DNA from: Bathynomus jamesi | Taxonomy: Eukaryota > Arthropoda > Malacostraca > Isopoda > Cirolanidae | NCBI GenBank assembly: GCA_023014485.1 | Contig: JAJOZX010005612.1 | Span: 226,501-290,500, forward strand | DNA: 64,000 nucleotides | Direction: 5' to 3' | Part shown: positions 1 through 12,700 of the stretch, one piece after another | Numbering within the stretch: the first letter of the stretch is position 1 | Layout: the number at the start of each line of letters is the position of its first letter | Position numbers and translations under genes: made by a program | Notes under the pieces: generated by a model | Databases searched by the model: none | Told to the model about the DNA's origin: nothing | Seen by the model: the letters and a program-made list of their open reading frames with translations, nothing else

Positions 1-3000
1 AGTACAGGGAGTAGCACATAGCTCAACTTTTGATGTTATTTGTTAACTCGAATGAAAACCCTCTGTGTCGTTTAAAAAAAAAATATATATTGTTTTGACC
101 CGCCCTAAATTATTTATACGTCTCATTGAACCATTCAATTTTTATTTCTTTTTCACTATCTCTGAAGCAACCGGCCTCACGTTTGCTAAGTTATAGTCTG
201 TACGTATATAATCTAACATAATTTACCCAATGAAGGTGCTGGAACAACATTGATACTGTAATAATCTCCTTAGGAAGTAATGACACCAGATTGCGTTTAA
301 AAATGAGTTAGTCAATTTTCCTTCTCTTCTTTCTCACTAACGTTTTAATATAAAGTTTTAATATAAAAAACAAAGTTAGCAACAGGAGCTCTGGTGGTGG
401 TGCTCGGGGATGAGTCTGTTGACGATGAATGCCAGCGTGTGATGCCAGGGAAAAAAAAAAAAAAATGACTAACACGAACGTAGATGTAGCTCGTAGCGTA
501 AACTAACCCACTTTTTGTTTAACTTTACCTACTTTTTTTACTTTGCATGTCTGTAACTCTTTTCTTGCATGTTTGTAGTTTGCATGGTATGACTGAGTTA
601 AGACTGTGTTTGCTTGGTTTGTAAGCGTTCTTATTTCACTTCTTTTCATCTTTCACCCCTCTCCTATTTTCTCCGACTATTTTTCTGACTTGTCGGCAGT
701 GGCCGGCGGATGATGATGGCGAGTCTTTTTTCTCTTTTTCTGAATGAATGTTAACCCACGAATGATAGGTGTTGCTCCTTACTTAACCCCTTATTCTCTT
801 CTCTTAACCCCCCACTCTTTCCTTTCTCTCGGGCTAACCTTAGAGTGGATCTTAGGGTCTTTGTTAGCCTTAGCTTCTGTAGAACGCTGTTAACAGTGTA
901 AGATATACTTACCCTGGTCAGTATAATGACTCGTACTGTACGTTAATTGTTTGTGAAGAGTCCTTTTCTAGAAGCGAACTCCAAGTTAGGGACCAGAATA
1001 ATTTCAAAGTGGAATTCATTCATACGCACAGCGGACGTTCAGAGAACGTATGTTATAGTGTCGTAAACATTGTTTTAAAGGTCTTTGGAAAAAAGTTAGT
1101 CACTCGAACAGCGAGATTAGGAATTAAATAAAATCCTTAGAGACAATCTTTTTATTAATGAACCAATAGTAAATATGAATACAGCATTGTTCATTTTATT
1201 AAATATTTTGCATTATAACTTTAATAATATTTTTTCATATACATTTCTTTGGTCATACAAACGTGAATAGAAACATGAGCTTGTTGAGAAAAAGAAAAAA
1301 AACAAAATTAGGAAAAGCTCAAAAAAACTTAAGAATGTTCAATTCTTTAACTTAGTTCTAATTCTTTAACCATACGGCAACAAGAAGAAAGGGGACTAAA
1401 AACTAGTGATCCTTCAATATATTAATTACAAACAAGCTAAAAAATATAAACAAAATTACAGTGAACTCCAAAGACGACGTGCTAAAAAAGACGCTAGATG
1501 AAAAAGCTACAAGATTTAGGTGGAAAAAAAAAAAACGATAATAATGCCCGTTTTATATTAAAGTAATAGCGGTAAATAGGGATAGGCTCAACTTATTACT
1601 TAATTATACAGTACCTATGAAAACCTTCCACGATCAGCTGTCATTTTGAATGGTGCCGTATGGCTTCAGAATTGATTTTCTTAAAATGCTATCAAGAGTG
1701 AACCACTCTGTTAAAATAATTTAAAAAACTCTTGAACAAAGTTAAAAGTTGTTTAAAAATAGGAATGTAAAATACACAGATTATTATTATTATGAAAATA
1801 TATTAAAAATATACACGCATATACAACAATATACAAAAAGGTACCCAACTAAATATACAAAGAATATAATATGTATGAAAGTCGAAATTATTTTTTCTAG
1901 GCTTAACCCAAATAGGGTAGATGACGTTTGTCGTCACATTTGCAAGATGCTGTCGTTAGGATATCGTACATCTGGGCTACTGCATGGGATGTGTCCCCTC
2001 AAAGCAAGTTCACAGTTAAGAATGGAATAGTATCTTTGTTTTTGCTGTTCACTGAAACTACGAATAATAGTATTCGTTCAAAGATAAAATTTAAAAAAAA
2101 CGTGTGTGTGACAATTACTTCGAGACACCGTGCAGATTATGTAAAAAAAATTATTGTCGAGAAGATTAAGAAAAGATGGAGAGAGAGCTTAAAATGAAAC
2201 AAAATTATGACTAATATTTGTATCATTTAGTAATTTATTATGAAATTCGAATACAAAATTTTGAATTTTTAAGTTAAACTTACAGAGTAAAATCACAGAT
2301 TTATATTAATAAAATGAATTACTTTTAACTTAATGTTTCACAATATATTTTACAACTCTATAATATATTATAACCTTCAAAAGGGAGAACAACTTATCTG
2401 CCTCGTCAATCAACACGAGATAACTCTCATACCACAGTTTTATACATCATTTAAATTTTTTTAATAGTTTAATAATAAATACGGGTCAACGTCTTTACAC
2501 AATAAACAATATATACAAAGAAATAAGTATACAAATTGACTTTACATAATCGTACAATGGAACTTGAAGGTGCCTTTTCTAAGCCATTATTAATCTCGGG
2601 ACTCGGGAAAGGCGAACCAACTTATTTGTTTTATGACGAAGTCTAATGGTTTTTAATCCATGAACGTAAGTCGCTTATCAGTCGCGAAGAAGCTTCCCAA
2701 AACAATTATTAAATGGTTTTATTCTCGAGATTCAGAATCTCCCGCGAGGAGATGCAAAAAATATTAAAAATATATATAGTATGTATGAACGCTAAATATT
2801 CCTCAAAGTTCCACGGAAGTGATGGAATGACTCGTACTAATTCTTTTAAGGGTTTATTTATTTAAAATAAAGGAAAAGAACTGGTAAAGCAATAATCTTT
2901 GCTTCACAATTAAACAGTATCATCAGTTTTTCAGGTAAGCCACTAGTGGATAGAAATATAATCAAAAGCAGTGACTGATACAAGCAAGTTATACATTTCA

Positions 3001-3843
3001 TAATTCATTCACCAGTTTCGAGAAAAATTAATAAATTCAAGCGAATTTTTTTTTTTAAACATCCTCGTTAAGAGTCTGAGGATTTGTCAAAGAAATTTAC
3101 GAGATAGTTTTTAGTAGTATATTGACAAGGTAACTGAAGGCTGCATATTACACTGTCTAAATTGATTTCTCATAATTTCATGCGTGAAAATGAAACGGAA
3201 ATTTTGAGTGTTTACGAACGTCTCGCTGCAATTTTTCCTTCGTATAAAACTTAATCCTGAAGCTTAAGGTAGTGATTACATCGAGACGTTCCAACTAGTA
3301 TACCGATTTCATTTTCCTAGCTCGAATGAATTGGAATTTCGAGGGTTAACTAAATTTTAAACCCGATTTCATTGATAAATCTTTTTTTTTATTAACTTTA
3401 AAAAACCTTACCATTTTTCTTAAATGTTAATAATGAGTAACTACTACTTATAGTTTAATAAAGAATGATATGTATTAATTAACATTAACTTCCAATGAAC
3501 GTAATTGCTATGAAATAAAAATACCCAATTGACTAGTCTCGAACCCAGTACCGACATGTTACTTCCCTTCTCATTCTGTAGTCACAGTAACGAATGCGTG
3601 TTTTAATATTTAGAATGGAATTTAAATATAACCTAAAGATTTTGTTGTGTATTTTCACGAACACGCATACAATATAGGACCTATACGTACGATGTAACAC
3701 AGTATCCTTATATTAATTTATACTGTAATCAACGTATTTAATGTAAATACATTGCACTTTTATTATATGTTGTAGGCTATGTAGTTACTTTACTGCAGTG
3801 AAATTTTAACTTTCACCTACAGTTAAAAAAAAAAAATTAGATG
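1..3843. other. Downstream flank of the host gene, no gene seen
   Basis: AT-rich sequence with homopolymer A/T runs and only short, low-complexity open frames. I find no family motif, RNA gene or clear mobile element here. It lies beyond the stop codon of the minus-strand MCF2L-like gene, so part of it may be 3' UTR. The base composition makes polyadenylation signals uninformative. Confidence 0.5.
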
Positions 3844-4140
3844 TACAGGGTGGCGCAAAAGTTGCGCACCATAGGAATTTGCAGTTTTGACTTTTTTTTT
3901 TAAGGTAGGGGATGACTGCGAAAGAGGATGAGCTTGGTTTTAATGTATGGAATACATGGTACTACAAATCAATCGGTCGCTGCAGCGATTGATCGATTTG
4001 TAGTATCTGGTATTCCGTATATTAAAACCAAGCTCACCCTCTCGTCTATTATTAATTTCCCAGCCATCCTATACAAAAAAGAAGAAAAAATAGTCAACAC
4101 TGAAAATTCCTATGGTGCGTGACTTTTGCGCCACCCTGTA
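3844..4140. mobile_element. Tc1/mariner-type MITE with internal hairpin
   Basis: The terminal inverted repeats begin TACAGGGTGGCGCAAAAG on both sides and stay alignable for roughly 50 bp, with a TA at each outer edge. Inside is a second, almost perfect palindrome (about 3928-4036, arms starting GAGCTTGGTTTTAAT) around a short CTGCAG centre. The ends and TA flanks fit non-autonomous Tc1/mariner-superfamily elements. It has no coding capacity: the open frame across it only reflects the palindrome. Confidence 0.8.
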
Positions 4141-5183
4141 CATTAATTATGGCGTATAAAATCGGTGTATGATGGTTACTTTTCATGCAAGATTTAACAA
4201 ACTAAATAAAAACAAATAATTTTTCAAAACGGTAAATTTGATGATACGAGGATCAGTAGTAAGGAAGAAGGTTAAGATTAATCCTATTGGGGGCGGGAGG
4301 GGTCAGTTTTTTTTAATCTTTAAAACTGAGACTGCAATTACGACTTGTTTATTTACACAGCATCATCTTCAAATAGTAATAAAGAATTAGGTTCTACGTT
4401 TGTGTGTTGTACTAAATACTAACTTTAACCGGGCACATTATGTACTAAAATACTACGGTTGAGTAATTAGGCACGTGGAAATATAAGTGAGCATTCAGTT
4501 CTGGTATATATTTAAAAAAATCTGTTCTTATTTGGTAAAGAGTAAATAGGATAAGTGAATACAATCAAGAAATGGGGGAACTTTGCATTATATTTTTTAT
4601 TGTATTCACTTTGGGTAGAAGGTTAAAGTTCCATGAGGAGGCATTATATATGAAATAGGTTAGAAAAGTGTTAAATCTATACTTACTTTATATATATATG
4701 TGTATATATATATATATATATAAAATAATATTTGTGAGAAATAGCATTTCTAAAAAAAACCAGCAATTGAATAAAAATTGCTGCGAAATCAATTGGTCCA
4801 TTTTGCGCCAGATTTGATTAACCTTCACGATGAAGACGATATTTGTCGTCTTCATAATGACGAGTTAATTTTAGCCTATTGTAATGCTAATAAATACTTA
4901 AAATCCCACAAATATTAAATTAGATTCCATTATTACAAAGAGCTTTCGAAGGGAATCAACAAACAGACTGAAGTTTTCTTTTCCTATATCGTAGTAAATT
5001 GCAAAAGGGGGGTAAAATTCAGTAAAGGTATACGATGGCAACACAGCCGCTGAATTAAAGTATGAACCTTAATCTTTTTACTGTAGATTTCATGAGGATG
5101 CAGTTACAGTATTTAGAGTCTGCGCCTTTTCAAGATAAGATAGAAATTCATCTTGTCACTGCAGATAAAAATTAAATATAATT
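4141..5183. other. AT-rich flank, no gene seen
   Basis: AT-rich sequence with a short TA/TG microsatellite around 4694-4722. No coding or RNA signal recognised. Confidence 0.4.
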
Positions 5184-5480
5184 CAGGCGCGTAGCTAGAC
5201 CTCGAAATTTGGAGGAGCAAGAAAATTATCTTTGAGAGAAGGGGGTGCAATACTGACCCTGTAGTATGAATATTATAAATGTAATAAATGTAACCAACTT
5301 ACAGATGTATATAATTTATTATTACATTACGTACTTTTAAAAGAATCTTGATTTTACTTTTTTTTTTTTTGTAACATTTGTCATTACAATCTTAAGATTA
5401 TTCCATTTTTAGTTTGACATCGGCAACTTTTTTTTATGGGAGAGCAGTTGCCCTCCCATCCCCCTCTTGGCTCGCCACTG
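5184..5480. mobile_element. hAT-type MITE (degenerate)
   Basis: The left end starts CAGGCGCGTAGCTAG, and the right end read inward on the other strand starts CAGTGGCGAGCCAAG. This CAG-plus-GGCG type of terminus is common in non-autonomous hAT elements. The 8-bp flanks agree at 5 of 8 positions, so the target duplication is decayed or the borders are slightly off. No coding content. Confidence 0.5.
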
Positions 5481-6134
5481 ATGCACTTCCAACAAAATTA
5501 ATACTTATTAGCGGTTGTGAAGCCTCATAATGGACAAGGGTTATGGAATAGAGTTCCTAAGGACTGTACATGCGTGTTAAATGTAACTTACTTTTTTTTT
5601 TTGCCTTTAAATATTTGTTTCTTAGGAAGACACCGATATCTTTATTTATATATATACATACGAATGTATATAATTATCTGGCAGGGTACATTGATTTTAG
5701 TTAATATTTTTAAATGCATTCCTAAGAAAGGAGATTAATTTTACTATTATCATATATAATAATTATATAAAGCTATACTATTCATTTACGTTAGATGAAT
5801 TCGAACTACCTTCTACAGATTTAAAAAGTTTAACCAACGCTATATATTATTATTAAATATTTAAAAAATTATTTAACGTATTTTGGCAGTATTTTTTCCA
5901 ATTAGAAATAACCTTTTTACGCGTAACTAATTATGTTCAATAAAAATAAAAATGTTAAATTAACGAAAGACGTTTTTAGGATCAACGTCTCACTTTTAGT
6001 TATTAACTTCTTCAGACTTGTTCGAAATTGAAGCGACAGACGACCTGTGAACGAAGATGTACAATTAAGCGTAAATGCATTAACAAATAAATGCAAAAAA
6101 ATTCACTTTTCTACGTGAAGGTCAAAATATGATG
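5481..6134. other. AT-rich flank, no gene seen
   Basis: AT-rich, with no recognisable coding or structured element before the 6135 inverted repeat. Confidence 0.4.
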
Positions 6135-6310
6135 ATAAAAACCCACTCTAATAGACAGAGTTTATTTCCACAACAGTTTCTATGCCCACTGGCATCCTCT
6201 TCGGGTAGATACAGAAAAACATTCGTTTTTCTGTATCCACCCGAAGAGGATGCCAATGAGCATCGAAACTGTTGTGGAAATAAACTCTGTCTATTAGAGT
6301 GGGTTTTTAT
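6135..6310. repeat. 86-bp-arm hairpin (foldback) just 3' of the host stop codon
   Basis: Two arms of about 86 bases (6135-6220 and 6225-6310) are reverse complements with only a few mismatches, around a 4-base ATTC loop. The arms run from ATAAAAACCCACTCTAATAG to CAGAAAAAC. This is either a small foldback transposon or a long hairpin. It lies about 135 bases downstream of the MCF2L-like stop codon on the gene's strand, so it is probably transcribed in the 3' UTR. Confidence 0.8.
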
Positions 6311-6445
6311 TATCGCATTAACAAATTAAATGTTTGTTACGGTTCTACTAAAATAGAATATGCTTTAATTAGTATAATTTTGTTTAGTTTAAACATCAAG
6401 GAAATCGTAAGAATTGAGGGTTCAGAAAAATAAAATAAAATAAAA

Positions 6446-6706
6446 TTACTTTGAGGTGGCGGGTCTTAACCCAGACGAAGACTCTTGGCTACTGACGGAA
6501 GGGGAAGACCTGCTTCCCTTTTTCAGAACCCTTTCGAGGTAGGCGGCGGGTGCCCATCCTTCATAGGCGGCACCACACACTCTGACATACCACCACCCCG
6601 CGCACCCTACTTTAATGAGGTCGACGTAGTCGCTCTCTCTCAGGCTGACCTCAGAGGGACCCATTGCGTTGTAGTCCGCTAGCACCAGGAACCGGGAAGA
6701 GGCGGT
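6446..6706 (-). CDS. MCF2L: MCF2L terminal exon: SH3 domain and stop
   Basis: Eighty-six residues and a stop. After TASSR, the segment [20 protein letters not shown] with [18 protein letters not shown] and then [10 protein letters not shown] is a complete SH3 domain: the ALYDY-like ADYNA, the WWYVR tryptophans and the GW-PA-YL closing strand. A Ser-rich tail ends the protein. The acceptor is TGATCAG, in phase 0 with the linker exon 5 kb upstream. The SH3 would bind Pro-rich partners. A 176-bp hairpin lies just past the stop. Confidence 0.92.
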   Translation of the reverse strand, partial: TASSRFLVLADYNAMGPSEVSLRESDYVDLIKVGCAGWWYVRVCGAAYEGWAPAAYLERVLKKGSRSSPSVSSQESSSGLRPATSK

Positions 6707-9700
6707 CTGATCATAAAAAGGAGAGGAGAGGAATGAGGGTGGGGAGTCTCTTGGGGTTCGGTCTTTCGGTCTTTGTTACCAGTGTCGTCGTGTCATAGAA
6801 CTTCTTTTTCTTTTTTTTTACTGGGAAGAAAAACCTCCGGAGTATCTGATACTTTATTGAATAAATGGATTTTACTTTTACCAAACCACATTCATATAGT
6901 CCACTGTTAATAAGTGCTGTGGTTTTACATAAAATATTCCTATCACTACATTGCAACAATATGAGCTATGAAATTCTTTAGGACCATGAAAATTGAAGGT
7001 TTCATGCAAGCGAGACTTATCTACATGCATAACCACTGTAACAAATTTAAAGAATGGGATTCAGTAAGTACCAATATAGACAAAAGACGTAAAAAACCAA
7101 AGCTTAGGTACCGTATTTCCCAGCGTATAACGCGCACCTTTTTTCCCCAAAAAAATCACCCTGCGTTAAAGTTAACTCGTTAAAATTGTACATGTGAAGT
7201 GAGGTAGGAGGTATATTTTTTCATAAATTTTCTCTTCAAAATTAGGGTGCGCGTTATATGGCGGGAAGTACGATATTTAAAAACTTATGAATAAGCAGAA
7301 AGCGAACTGGGTTTAAGGAAGGGAGTGGTTGTGTTGAAATGTTGACTGAACCGTTTCTTGATGATAGTAAATGTCATTCTTTAGCCGTATGGTCGACAAA
7401 TCGCCACATTCACATAGCTTCATAATAAGTCAATTTCACAAGCCATTCTTTCGCGATCTCAGAATCAAAATCATGCTCTTAGTGATTCTCCGTTACTTAT
7501 TGTACGCAAATATCAGTTTTTCACTTAAAAAAAATTTTTTAGGTCATACTTCATATTGTTTCTCATTACACCAATTATATTTTCAAGTTAGCTACTTTTT
7601 TTTTCTCTCTCTCACTATAGCCAAATACTTATATACGAATGATAAAATGAACTTTCTTTCATGAAAATATATCCGACTCCATTCATCTTCAGCCACTCTT
7701 GAATCATTGATTTTACACGCACAAACTCTTGTAACATTCATGAATCTAACATCCACCATTTAATGCATTCTGAAATAGGCCCACTATCATTTTTCTATAC
7801 ACCACCATAACCCCATACGCAGACTTTCTTCTCAACCTTGTTTAAAAACCATACTTCCTCATCTAGCACTTTTAATTACTAAGAATTACATGCTAAATTT
7901 TGTACTAAATCTTAAGTACACTCCTACCATTTCTGTGCACGCAAAACTTTTTCATTATAGTAGGTTATAATTAATAAAGACTACAGTGTTTGGGATAGGA
8001 AAACTTAAAATTATTCAGAAGGGTTGGCGACAAGCATTTGGTAAATTTGCGCAGGAATTGTGGAATGAGAAAGACGGTTCGGCTAATGTCACACACACAC
8101 GTTTTTTTTTTCCTCATCTCTTGTAAGGCAATGTGAAATGTTTAAAGTATGAGTGAGGAAGCAAAAAAAGTGAAATTGGCTAAGATGTGTCGGAACAACA
8201 GACGTTTTGATTTCATTTACATGAGACAAAGTTGCATGGTAAATGCAACATCCAAGAAGCGCATTTCCCCACTACGTGGGTGCTGACTGTGCCCCAAGGG
8301 TCACTGAGCCAGAGCAGAAACAGTAAGAAGCTAACTCAATTCCAGTCAATGCTGGGGGCTAACCACCTACACACTGAACTATCGACCGCCCACAAAGCTG
8401 TATAATAATAATGATGATAAGTGTTCAGGATTGTTTAACATTCTTCGTAATCATCCCACGTTATATAACGGAAGGGATCTACAACTCTTAATCAGGTTAA
8501 AATCACTATCCGACCAAGGAAGATGCAGAGAGGCGCCTTAATCGCTGAAATCAGAGGTTCGACATGAGACTTGAGCCCAGGCCCTTCAGGCTAACAACCC
8601 GACGCTTTAATACAAGGCTACTCTGACATCTCTGAAAGGTAACTACGATGTTTAAGGGGAAGAAATGAAAAGTGAAATCGGGCATGGAGGAAGAGGTAAG
8701 AGAGTTGTTGTTTTGCTAATGGCTTAGACATATGAAGAAGTATAAATGTTAATGATCGATGTCTGTATGCTAAGTTGAGTTTTTCTGGAATGTGCGAAGT
8801 GAAGTGTCTAGAAGCACGAGGAATGCGTATTAAGTGATTATATTGGGTGATCTGAAGGGGAAGTAAAGTTGGCTTTGAGCCTCGATCGAGTGATAGGGAA
8901 GCATTGTGTATCTGGAATGTATGACAGTGGTGATAGAACAGCGTGTGGAAGGTCTTTGCGACAAATGCATACTTCCAGCACAAGGACATCCAAAAGTATA
9001 CAATATAGTACAGAGATTGATGAGAGTGGAAAAGAACAAATTTTGTGTTAGTGAGTAAACATACAATGAAAGATGTACGTGATAGAAAAGTGCTTAAGAG
9101 TAGGTGTGATGTTCTCGTGGTATGTGAAAAGGAGGTAGAGGGTGTCAGGACGGGTGTAAGAGGAAAAGAATATGTGGGGCTATTGATGAATGATGTATGG
9201 TATAAATCGACGAGAGACTTCTCGTGTATCAGTTCCCTGATTATGTGTAAAACTCGAGTATGCGACAAAGTGGTGGTAATGGTTGGATATGCACTGTGTG
9301 AGGATGAGAGATTCTGGAGAGAGCTTCATAGTGTGATAGGAAAGTTGGTATTAGTCCGGAGGACTAGGTGATGGGGAAGAACCATGCTACACCGAGAGTG
9401 AATGACAATGGGTGTCGGGTGAAAGTATTATGCAGAAAGCCGTGTAACGAATAAATTTTTTTTAACAAATAAGTACACCTGGCATAGAAAAAATGATGTA
9501 CACAACGAGAGATGTTTGGTAGACTGTGTGCTCGTGAAAAGCAGCATACTGAAAAAGATACGATACGATACCTGCCGTGCGAGGTATGAATTATGGCTCT
9601 CTCTGACCATATGATAGTTCTGCGTGAAGAATGGAAGCGAGTTAGTGGGAAAACGATTGGTCATGAAAGAATTAAGTGGTAACAGATGAATATAGAGAGA

Positions 9701-12700
9701 ATGGATAATAGTGGGATGTCGAATGTGTATAAAGAATCTTTGAATTGGAATGCATGGCGTGTGTATGGGGTTGCAAAGACAGGTGCGAAAAAGAGGACAA
9801 CAGCGTGGTGGGATGCCAAATTGCAGCAGTGGTTCAGAATAAAAGGAAGTGGCTCTTTTGTGCGTGCGTGCAAGGTAATTGTGATGGATATGAAAGAAGA
9901 GTGCGTATGAAGAGACTAGTGCAACAGAAGAAACAGTTCAGTAATGAGTCTGGGAAGATGAATGAGTCTGGGAGGAGGATGAATGAGTTGTGTAGAGAAT
10001 AGAAAGTTGTTCTGAAAGTAAGGGATGAAAATTGAACCATGCTCACAGTGGATACGTAACAACGGAATGGATTTCGTGATGTGAGGAGAGCATGTTACAG
10101 AATGCAGCGTTTTGCCCAGGATTTGATAAGGGCAAGGTGCACAAGACAAAAAAGGGCAACTATGCGTGAAAACGCCAATTTTCAGGGCACAATTTTTATA
10201 CATGCATGTATTTAAATTTTTAATTAAAATACACTGAAACCTACATAATTGTGTGTCGGCTAAATTTCTCTTCTTTGTACACAACTTAAACTTTCATATC
10301 CACTGGTGAGGGAGGGAGAGATACTAGTATTAAAAATGAGTCAATCAGAGGGAAAAGCTTCGCGCAGGAATGGCCGAGACAAAACACTGGAGTGGTTGTG
10401 GTGCATACGTCACCGTTCATGTATAAATGGAAAGAAGGATGGGAAGGGAAGGAACCTTTCATTTAATTTTTAGCACACTTCCATTTGTACATGAAGGATG
10501 ACGTATGCACCACAACCACTCCAGTGTTTTGTCTCGGCCATTCCGGCGCGAAGTATTTCCCTCTAATTGACTCATTTTTAATACTAGTATCTCTCCCTCC
10601 TTCACCAGTGATATGAAAGTTTAAGTTGTGTACAAAGAAGAGAAATTTAGCCGACACACAATTATGTAGGTTTCAGTGTATTTTAATTAAAAATTTAAAT
10701 ACATGCATGTATGAAAATTGTGCCCTGACCAAATTGACGTTTTCACGCATAGTTGCCCTTTTTTGTCTTGTGCACCTTGCCCTTATCAAATCCTGGGCAT
10801 AAGTCGCTGCGCTGCTTCGTGGGAATGAGACAGTGATACGAAGTTGTAATCGTGTCAAAGAAGAGCAGCGTGTTTGTTCGGTTTTCTGGGCTGAGGGCTT
10901 AAAAGGAGCTCAATTTCACAAGATTATCTGTACAGAATCGTTATCAAGTTCTGCCGCAGTGTACGAATGGATCGAAATGTTAAAAAATGGTCGATGTGGA
11001 CGACCGGCCTGAACGTTCTGCATCGGCGACACTTTTCGGCTACTTTTTAACATTTCGATCCATTCGCACACGCTCCGATGTGGCAAAACTTGACCAACAT
11101 ACTGTACAGGTGAATTTCATCCCATAAAAAAACGAACGACAGTATGCTGCTTTTCTTTGGTGCGGCCATGTTGATAGCGCGATTAAAACCGAGTTAATCC
11201 CACGAAGCAGTAATTCAGTGAGTGCAGCGGTACCAATGGTCAGCAGTGTGTGTCGACAATTCTGGTAAAAAAAGACGGACAAATTGAGGATATTTTTTGA
11301 CTTGCTCTCGTATATAAAAGACCTGCCCTAGTGATTGATTGTTTAGTCACTCAATCACTAGCCACACAGTCTCTTCTATCTCGGAAACCTGCATCTTCAT
11401 CGATCATTTTGTAATATCACGAACTCATTTTATCATTTTCCTTCCCACCTGAACTTATACCCATTCTTTTCACCTTTCTTGTGCCAGTATTCGGGCACTC
11501 TTACATATACATCACAGCCACAAAATCCTGCCATATTTATATTTGCAGTTCCTTCCGAAACAACTTCCTCTCTTCTATATAATTCTCATTTTACACATTA
11601 TTTAGTTTAATGTAAAAAACACTCTACAGGTCCTTTTTCTTTATTACATTTTAGATTGCACATGCGTTAATAACTCGGGCAAACGGTTCCCATAAGCTAC
11701 ATTTAAACTTACTTCCGTTCCTTCGGAGAACGTTTCATGTTCCTCCTCCTCATCCGATGGCGAGTACTCTGAAGACCAACTCTCTTCTTCCTCTTCAGGA
11801 GCGTCGCCCAGTGGACACTGCGTTCCCTCCGATGACTTTGAGCTCTTGGAACGCCTGCTTCCTTCTCTACTTTCGTAACTTAACGTTTTCCCGCTCTCCG
11901 AACTGCTCGAGGAGACCGAACTTCCACCAGCGATATCCCAGGACGCTGTTTGCCGCAACGACCTGAGGCAGAAGATACGAAGTTACTGCAGTTTGATGTC
12001 TAAAAGAAATTAGGTTTAGTCTATCGACATTGAAAGTGACGAACCTGTGTTGAGAGGTAGGCGATAGAGGAGGAACTTTGATACCATTAAGACTCGCTCC
12101 TTTTTGAATCCTTGCCGAGTACTGTTTGATGTTTTCGCCTTTAAGATACTCAAACTGATCCAGAAGGACCCTCTTGATCTCCCTCACCCACAGTTCCTTC
12201 ACCTCTGGTGTAGGGGAAAGTATTGTGTACACCTCCTGCCTTCCTTGCAGCCATACTTCGAACCTCCTAGAGTCTCCTTTGCTTCCTTTCACATTTTCGG
12301 TAAGACCAATTTGAGACATCTGGAAAAGGATTTAGCAATTAATTTATCCTGTATAAATGGACTTTATTACCTTATTAAAATGTACTTGGAAACTATTGAA
12401 TGAGAATTTAATTAAACAATAAATAATTAAGCAGTAAAATTACTTTTAAGGCATTTTTGAAGTGGTAAGTCTCCTTGTCTGTATCTTTTCCCGCTCTTTT
12501 TGTGAAGAGAAGAATTTTCTCGTAGAGGAAGAGGTGCCTTTGGGCAGGTTTCAGTCGTAGGTCTCTCAAGCTTTTCTTCTCATTGCACACACAAAAAGGT
12601 CCTTGCATTAAAAGGCGGCCCATGTCAGACAGAGTTCCCTGAAATAAAAAAAAAAAAGATTAAAAATCAAGTCACTGAAACAGGACATTTTACCATATTA

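Larger units (their letters stand above)
6707..11712 (-). other. Last intron of MCF2L, repeat-filled
   Basis: A 5-kb intron between the acidic linker and SH3 exons. It contains a small MITE (7109-7274), SINE-like pieces (8262-8625), LINE remnants (8830-10050) and a large inverted repeat with mariner fragments (10103-11282). The stretches 7275-8261 and 11283-11712 hold nothing I recognise beyond short A/T runs and a short (AC)n tract near 8091. Confidence 0.7.

Noticed and set aside
7371..7664. Plus-strand frame with hydrophobic stretches suggesting a membrane protein
   Set aside because: AT-rich intronic sequence gives Phe/Leu/Ile-rich frames by chance. There are no splice or start signals and no homologue that I recognise.
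8618..9268. A 216-residue open frame on the minus strand, the longest uninterrupted frame in the window
   Set aside because: The composition is Ser/Thr/His-rich with no motif, and the opposite strand encodes the LINE endonuclease remnant. It is a shadow.
12045..12319. The methionine at the first codon of this exon as a translation start
   Set aside because: It lies directly after a splice acceptor, in phase with the preceding PH-domain exon, and falls mid-domain.
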